A DNA stretch of 64,000 nt from Deltaproteobacteria bacterium. GTDB taxonomy: Bacteria; Desulfobacterota; DSM-4660; Desulfatiglandales; HGW-15. The position numbers and the translations under genes are program-made. This document shows, one piece after another, positions 59,976 through 64,000 of the stretch. How positions within the stretch are numbered: position 1 is the first letter of the stretch; the number at the start of each line of letters is the position of its first letter. The notes under the pieces were generated by a model. The model did not search any database. It saw only the letters and a program-made list of their open reading frames with translations, and had not been told where the DNA came from. The DNA lies in NCBI GenBank assembly GCA_019310485.1, contig JAFDEF010000011.1, forward strand, positions 1-64,000, given 5' to 3'.

Positions 59976-60869
59976 ATGGAGAAAAAGGATATTGGCTGGA
60001 TCGGGCTGGGAAAAATGGGGAATCCCATGTCAAGAAATCTTCTTAAGGCAGGATACTCCTTGAGCGTTTATGACATTCAAGAAGGGGCCGTCAAAAAATT
60101 GGCCGAGCGGGGCGCCACGGTTGCCGAGTCAGCGGTTGCGGTAGCAAGGGGAGCCAAGGTCACGATTTCGATGATCCCTGATGACAAAGCTTTAGAAGAT
60201 GTGGCACTTGGTGAAAACGGGGTTTTAGCCGGCGCAGCACCAGGATCTATTTACATTGACATGAGCACGGTTTCTCCTGCTTTATCGAGTCGCGTTGCTG
60301 AGGCAGCAGCCGGTAAACATATAAAGTATCTTCGCGCTCCTGTCTCCGGAAGTACTGAGTCTGCGGGCGCAGGAGCCTTGACTATCCTCGCCTCCGGCCC
60401 GAGGGAGGCTTTTGAGGAGTGCAAGGATATTTTCAAGGTGATGGGTCAAAAGGTTTTTTACACCGGTGAGGGTGACGAAGCACGTTACTTGAAACTTCTC
60501 ATAAACATAATGGTTGGAATCACCTCTGCCATGACAGCAGAGGCCCTGGTCCTTGGAAAGAAAGGGGGCCTTGATTGGGAAAAGATGATAGACATCATAA
60601 ACGGCAGTGTTGTGACCTCACCACTTATAGGTTTCAAGGTCCAGTTGCTGAAGGAGCAGAAATTTACTCCTGCTTTTACCGTTGACCAGATGACAAAAGA
60701 CTTTGACCTTGCGCTTGAAACCGGAAGGGCGCTTAATATTCCTTTGCTGCTCACATCCCTGACCCGGGAACTTTATGGGATAATGAAAGCAACGGGCAGA
60801 GGGGGTTTTGATTATTTCGGACTTGCCGCTCTAGCAAAAGAAATGGCTGGATTGAATACCGGCACCTAA
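59976..60869 (+). CDS. 3-hydroxyisobutyrate dehydrogenase family protein, copy 2
   Basis: A 297-residue beta-hydroxyacid dehydrogenase with GWIGLGKMGNPMSRN (7-21), the RAPVSGSTESAGAG substrate loop near residue 121, and the catalytic lysine in YLKLLINIMVG near 172. Related members reduce tartronate semialdehyde or sulfolactaldehyde. AGGGAGGA precedes the ATG. It follows the MFS gene by 78 bp. Confidence 0.87.
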   Translation: MEKKDIGWIGLGKMGNPMSRNLLKAGYSLSVYDIQEGAVKKLAERGATVAESAVAVARGAKVTISMIPDDKALEDVALGENGVLAGAAPGSIYIDMSTVSPALSSRVAEAAAGKHIKYLRAPVSGSTESAGAGALTILASGPREAFEECKDIFKVMGQKVFYTGEGDEARYLKLLINIMVGITSAMTAEALVLGKKGGLDWEKMIDIINGSVVTSPLIGFKVQLLKEQKFTPAFTVDQMTKDFDLALETGRALNIPLLLTSLTRELYGIMKATGRGGFDYFGLAALAKEMAGLNTGT

Positions 60870-61074
60870 CCGTTGTACTTGTAACAAAACACACCTCATC
60901 TAACGGTGGACCCGGATAGGTTCTAGAGATTCCGGGACTAGAAGAGCAGTTAGAGTAACAAATTTTGGCGGGGGAGGGAGGCTGCTGCCTTGGTTGACAA
61001 TCTGCCACCTTAACCCCTAAAATGCTTTAAATTCCCTGTGGGAATTTTTCTGGAAGAATATGAGGAGAAGCCTA
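60870..61074 (+). promoter_or_regulatory. Gap with promoter and hairpin before the DUF2333 gene
   Basis: TTGACA (60994-60999) and TAAAAT (61018-61023) are spaced by 18 bp. AAATTCC (61029-61035) and GGAATTT (61041-61047) form a 7-bp stem followed by TT, resembling an intrinsic terminator immediately after the promoter. Which direction matters is unclear. The remaining 205-bp gap has no gene. Confidence 0.45.
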
Positions 61075-62046
61075 ATGGCAAAAGAAAAACAAAAGAGAGG
61101 TTTGTTCGGTTGGCTTAAAAAGGGCCCTTGGATTCTCACCCTGGCTGCAATAGTAGCATTATTAGTTTTTGTGGTCTCGGTTATGATCATTAACTCAAGG
61201 AAGCCCCAGTACCACGATGTCAGGAGCCTTGGCGAAAGCATCAGAGGGGGCTACTTTGTCAGGATAAATCAGATCCTTATAAAAGAAATGGCGGATAACT
61301 GGCTTCCCAATGACATCTTCTGGCCAACAGTTTTTCTGGACAACATGCCTAATTTCCAAATTGGCGAATTGGAAGTAGTCAGGTACAATATCAGGGTGTT
61401 GAGAGATAACCTTTCCCGTATGCGAACAACGGATAAACTTGATGCAGACGTTGACAAGGCTTTTACATCTCTTTCCAATGATCCCTACAAATGGTGGTTT
61501 CCTTCAGCCGAGAGTAAATGGAAAGAGGCCAATAAGCATCTCGATGCCTATTACAGAAACCTGCGTGCCGGAAAATCTCATTTTTACCCCAGAGCTGATA
61601 ACCTGATCCAGCTTCTAGGCCAGTATGCCTCCCTGATGGGAGGGGTAAACACAAGGCTTATCAATGCTCCCCGCGACATAAAGGAAGCTCTTCCGGTTGA
61701 ACAGGGTCAAGAGAAGACAACCTCACCTGAAAAACCGGTGGATGTAAATATACCATGGTACAAGGTGGATGATAATTTTTACTATGCCCAGGGTGTGGCA
61801 TACGCCCTCCACGAGTCCTTGCAGGCAATTCGGCTGGATTTTCTGGCAGTTTTAACAGACAAGAACTCTTTGGGCCTTGTAGATAAGATTTTGGAAGATC
61901 TTAGCCGGTGCAACTTTGAGCCTCTGATTGTTTTTAACGGGCACCCGGGTAGTATTTTTGCCAACCACTCCCTGAACCTGTCCGGAATATTCAATGATGC
62001 GAGACAAAAGATAAATTCCCTGATTACAGCCCTGGCACAGGGTTAG
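61075..62046 (+). CDS. DUF2333-like membrane-anchored protein
   Basis: A 323-residue protein with a single N-terminal transmembrane helix (about residues 18-40) after a lysine-rich start, and a large domain outside the membrane. It has LPNDIFWPTVFLDNMPNFQIGELEVVRY and SNDPYKWWFPSAESKWKEA segments that I recall from DUF2333 proteins of proteobacteria. No enzymatic motif is visible. GAGGAG lies upstream of the ATG at 61075; an in-frame ATG at 61060 also exists. It lies 11 bp before hypA. Confidence 0.7.
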   Translation: MAKEKQKRGLFGWLKKGPWILTLAAIVALLVFVVSVMIINSRKPQYHDVRSLGESIRGGYFVRINQILIKEMADNWLPNDIFWPTVFLDNMPNFQIGELEVVRYNIRVLRDNLSRMRTTDKLDADVDKAFTSLSNDPYKWWFPSAESKWKEANKHLDAYYRNLRAGKSHFYPRADNLIQLLGQYASLMGGVNTRLINAPRDIKEALPVEQGQEKTTSPEKPVDVNIPWYKVDDNFYYAQGVAYALHESLQAIRLDFLAVLTDKNSLGLVDKILEDLSRCNFEPLIVFNGHPGSIFANHSLNLSGIFNDARQKINSLITALAQG

Positions 62047-62057
62047 ATCATTTTTCA

Positions 62058-62399
62058 ATGCACGAGATGACCATAGCTCAGAATCTTATACAAATTCTCA
62101 GGGAAGAGATGGGCAGACACGGGGCAAGGTCCCTTAAATCGGTTCACCTAGATATTGGCCAGATGTCTGCTGTCGTGCCTGAGGCGCTTTCTTTTTGTTT
62201 TGAAGTGGCCACCTCCGGCACTGATATGGAAGGGGCCAGGCTGGTTATGAATGTGGTTCCCCTCAAGGGCTACTGTCCACAATGCAAGAAGGAATTCGAG
62301 ATAAAAGGTTACACTTTTATCTGCCCTTCTTGTGGCAGTACTGAAATCAAAACCATTGGAGGTCGCGAACTTTCCGTTGTCGAAATAGAAGTGGACTAG
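62058..62399 (+). CDS. hypA: Hydrogenase maturation nickel metallochaperone HypA
   Basis: A 113-residue HypA with the N-terminal MHE nickel-binding motif (H2) and the zinc site C73, C76, C89 and C92 (CPQC...CPSC). It delivers nickel to NiFe hydrogenase or urease. Length is normal. The ribosome site is weak, pointing to coupling with the upstream gene. The stop codon coincides with the left end of a MITE-like element. Confidence 0.93.
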   Translation: MHEMTIAQNLIQILREEMGRHGARSLKSVHLDIGQMSAVVPEALSFCFEVATSGTDMEGARLVMNVVPLKGYCPQCKKEFEIKGYTFICPSCGSTEIKTIGGRELSVVEIEVD

Positions 62400-62573
62400 G
62401 AGGCTGTCGGAAAACGCCCATCTGCCATTCGACAGGCTCATGGCCCTGAGCATAGCCGAAGGGCTGCGTTATCCTGACCCTTCGTCGTGGCGGCGTACTT
62501 CCAGGTGCGCCTCATTGCTCAGGGTTTCGTCCCGCTGCAAACAGCGCGATGAGGATTTTCAAAAAGCCTCCTA
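62397..62573. mobile_element. MITE-like element with terminal inverted repeats
   Basis: The ends TAGGAGGCT (62397-62405) and AGCCTCCTA (62565-62573) are perfect inverted repeats, and similarity extends imperfectly over about 26 bp on each side. A palindromic repeat of the common TTCGACAGGCTCA/TGAGCATAGCCGAA kind lies inside (62428-62460). Length 177 bp, no coding capacity. The left end provides the hypA stop codon. A TA-type insertion target is plausible. The rest of the gap to hypB (62574-62736) seems empty. Confidence 0.6.
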
Positions 62574-62736
62574 TGAATCCAGTTGGGCGACAGGCTACTA
62601 AGGATTTCCCCCCTGTACCTCTAGGGCAGGTGCTTGTTGGAGGATTTGTGAGTCACCAAAAAGGAGAAAATTTTCTGCTTAAGGTGTCAACTCCCTTCAT
62701 TTGTTTTTCGGGATAATGGCAGGAGGTGGGTTTTTC

Positions 62737-63399
62737 ATGAAAGTTCCGGTTATAAGAAACATCCTGGAAGCAAATGATCGTATAGCAGAACAGAACAGAG
62801 AGCTTTTCAAGAAAAGTGGTGTTTTTGTAATCAACCTGATGGGGTCTCCAGGCGCCGGCAAAACCAGCCTGCTTGAAAGAACCATTGATGCATTAAAGGA
62901 GGAGTTGAGGATAGGAATTATTGAGGGCGATATTCAGTCCTCAAGGGATGCTGAACGGCTTGCCCGGAAAGGGGTTCCTGCGGTGCAGATCAACACCGGT
63001 GGAGCATGTCACCTGGACGGAAACATGATCAGGGGAGCCTTGCCCGAACTTGATTTCAGCAAAATTGACCTACTGGTGGTCGAAAATGTCGGGAACCTGG
63101 TGTGCCCTGCGGAGTTCAAAGTGGGAGAAGATGTCAAAACCATGATCCTCAGCATTACAGAAGGAGACGACAAGCCTGCCAAGTACCCGCTGATGTTTCG
63201 TGAATCGAGGGTGCTACTGGTAAACAAGGTTGATCTTCTTCCATACCTAGATTCGGACCTCGAAACACTCAAGCAGAATTCACTCAGAATCAATCCCTCT
63301 CTTGAGATATTTGAGATATCGTGCAAAACAGGGGAAGGGCTCGAACACTGGTACACCTGGCTACGGAATGCCACAGGGGCGAGTAAAAAAGAGCCTTAG
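62737..63399 (+). CDS. hypB: Hydrogenase nickel incorporation GTPase HypB
   Basis: A 220-residue SIMIBI GTPase with P-loop GSPGAGKT (36-43), GDIQSSRDAER, the metal-site residues C91 and H92 with C123 (LVCPAEF), and NKVDLLP. It lacks the histidine-rich N-terminal stretch found in some HypB proteins. It releases nickel from HypA during hydrogenase maturation. I choose the ATG at 62737 with AGGAGGTGG upstream. It is separated from hypA by the MITE-like element. Confidence 0.93.
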   Translation: MKVPVIRNILEANDRIAEQNRELFKKSGVFVINLMGSPGAGKTSLLERTIDALKEELRIGIIEGDIQSSRDAERLARKGVPAVQINTGGACHLDGNMIRGALPELDFSKIDLLVVENVGNLVCPAEFKVGEDVKTMILSITEGDDKPAKYPLMFRESRVLLVNKVDLLPYLDSDLETLKQNSLRINPSLEIFEISCKTGEGLEHWYTWLRNATGASKKEP

Positions 63400-63459
63400 C
63401 CGGAGAGAGGCGGCCCAGGTCGAGCAAGCGGGGGCTTTTGGAGCGATTTGAGAGATTAA

Positions 63460-64000
63460 ATGTTTGAACCTCTGAAGCTGGAGTATTTGTCAAAAAAAAA
63501 GACCGAAGTTCTCAGAGAACCTTCTTCGACAAGGCCTGCCATATGGGTAGCGGAAGATGACAATGCAAAGGCTGTTGTAAAAGACTATAGCGTAAACAAG
63601 TTGCTCTACAGAAACCTTGTTGGTCGTCTCCTGATTTGGCGTGAAAAAAAAGCTTACAGGAGGCTCCGGGGGCTTGAGGGGGTTCCAAATTTTTTTGGTG
63701 TGGCTGATGGCCTGGCCCTGGTGATTGAAAAAGTGCCGGGCCAAAGTTTTGAGGGGCTTGAAAAAGAGTTAAAGCTTCCGAAATCATTTTTTGATGATCT
63801 CAGGATCCTTGTAAAGAAAATTCATGACCGGGGCGTGGCTCATTGTGATCTAAAAAGAGCGCCCAATATTTTACTGGGAGATGACGGCAAGCCGTATATC
63901 ATTGATTGGTCTGCGGCCATTTTGGAAAGAGAGTGCCGCTTTTTTCCTTTGAACCTGGTTTACAAGAGATTCTTAAAAGATGACTTTAACGCGACCATAA
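63460..64000 (+). CDS. Kinase-fold protein (KdkA/RIO-like), cut by window end
   Basis: The frame runs from an ATG at 63460 to the window edge (180 codons seen). The catalytic loop is H128-x-D130-L-K132-x3-N136 and the metal aspartate is D149 in YIIDWSAA, DW replacing DFG. The ATP lysine may be K41 (AVVKDY). The pattern fits lipopolysaccharide-type (KdkA/WaaP) or RIO-like kinases. Its 3' end is outside the window. It starts 60 bp after hypB with only a weak GAGAG ribosome site. Confidence 0.7.
   Translation, partial: MFEPLKLEYLSKKKTEVLREPSSTRPAIWVAEDDNAKAVVKDYSVNKLLYRNLVGRLLIWREKKAYRRLRGLEGVPNFFGVADGLALVIEKVPGQSFEGLEKELKLPKSFFDDLRILVKKIHDRGVAHCDLKRAPNILLGDDGKPYIIDWSAAILERECRFFPLNLVYKRFLKDDFNATI

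Noticed and set aside
60911..60936. CCCGGA/TCCGGG hairpin after the hydroxyisobutyrate dehydrogenase gene
   Set aside because: Only 6 bp with a 14-base loop and no T-tract; too weak for a terminator.
1..64000. CRISPR arrays, intact insertion sequences, phage or toxin-antitoxin genes
   Set aside because: Reading both strands showed no spaced direct repeats, transposases, integrases or paired small toxin-like genes.

Overview
The window is about 50% GC and looks like a chromosomal catabolic island from an anaerobic bacterium, most likely a Desulfobacterota (former Deltaproteobacteria) relative. This is an inference from content: an aldehyde:ferredoxin (tungsten) oxidoreductase, a single-subunit molybdopterin oxidoreductase, GlpABC-like flavin/Fe-S proteins with a DUF1667 partner, a C_GCAxxG_C_C protein, GlcD/GlcF, TctABC, and DUF2333 next to hypA/hypB. 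I saw no rRNA, complete tRNA, CRISPR array, phage gene or intact transposase.

Layout. (1) 110-9327, minus strand: ComB-like phosphatase, GlcG/HbpS-like protein, two Tm-1-like ATP-binding (UPF0261) proteins, a Tm-1-like TIM barrel, a DegT aminotransferase, a histidinol-dehydrogenase-family enzyme, a creatininase and an HD hydrolase. (2) 9703-14132, plus: cupin, GlpA-like flavoprotein, Zn-alcohol dehydrogenase, third UPF0261 protein. (3) 21400 down to 14237, minus: cupin, second GlpA-like flavoprotein, its FAD and DUF1667 partners, transaldolase, DapA-type lyase, alcohol dehydrogenase, cupin. (4) 31178 down to 21701, minus: hydroxyacid dehydrogenase, creatininase, SDR, HpcH/HpaI aldolase, SorC-type regulator, then a complete branched-chain-type ABC transporter; a ketopantoate-reductase-like gene lies just upstream. 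(5) 32713-36036, plus: aldehyde ferredoxin oxidoreductase, cupin, Gfo/Idh/MocA dehydrogenase. (6) 41967 down to 36042, minus: M24 hydrolase, SDR, cupin, C_GCAxxG protein, cyclic amidohydrolase, hydroxyisobutyrate-dehydrogenase-like enzyme. (7) 42416-47351, plus: XRE-cupin regulator, DRE-TIM lyase/synthase, GlcD, GlcF, small unknown protein. (8) 54662 down to 47412, minus: two cupins, OsmC, alcohol dehydrogenase, TctCBA, MBL hydrolase, receiver protein. (9) 54967-60869, plus: molybdopterin oxidoreductase, alcohol dehydrogenase, cupin, MFS transporter, hydroxyisobutyrate-dehydrogenase-like enzyme. (10) 61075-64000, plus: DUF2333 protein, HypA, HypB and a kinase-like protein cut by the window edge.

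The strongest non-gene signal is a two-part operator, CAGATGTGCA followed after 4-5 bp by a 14-bp palindrome of the type TGCTCAAATGAGCA. It lies at or just downstream of the -10 region of four TTGACA promoters (near 9600, 21540, 31260 and 54755). These promoters head operons 2, 3, 4 and 8, and three of the four have a small cupin as first gene. Operon 4 encodes the only SorC-type regulator, so an autoregulated local regulon is the simplest reading.

How the genes may work together: three importers (Liv ABC, TctABC, MFS) feed many NAD-, FAD-, Zn- and tungsten/molybdenum-dependent dehydrogenases, several aldolases and two creatininase-type amidohydrolases. The substrate is not readable from sequence. 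The HisD-family enzyme has the zinc ligands but lies outside a his operon and its C-terminal region resembles sulfopropanediol dehydrogenase (HpsN). With a ComB-like protein nearby, a C3-sulfonate or sugar-acid substrate is a reasonable but unproven hypothesis. A 177-bp MITE-like element begins on the hypA stop codon.
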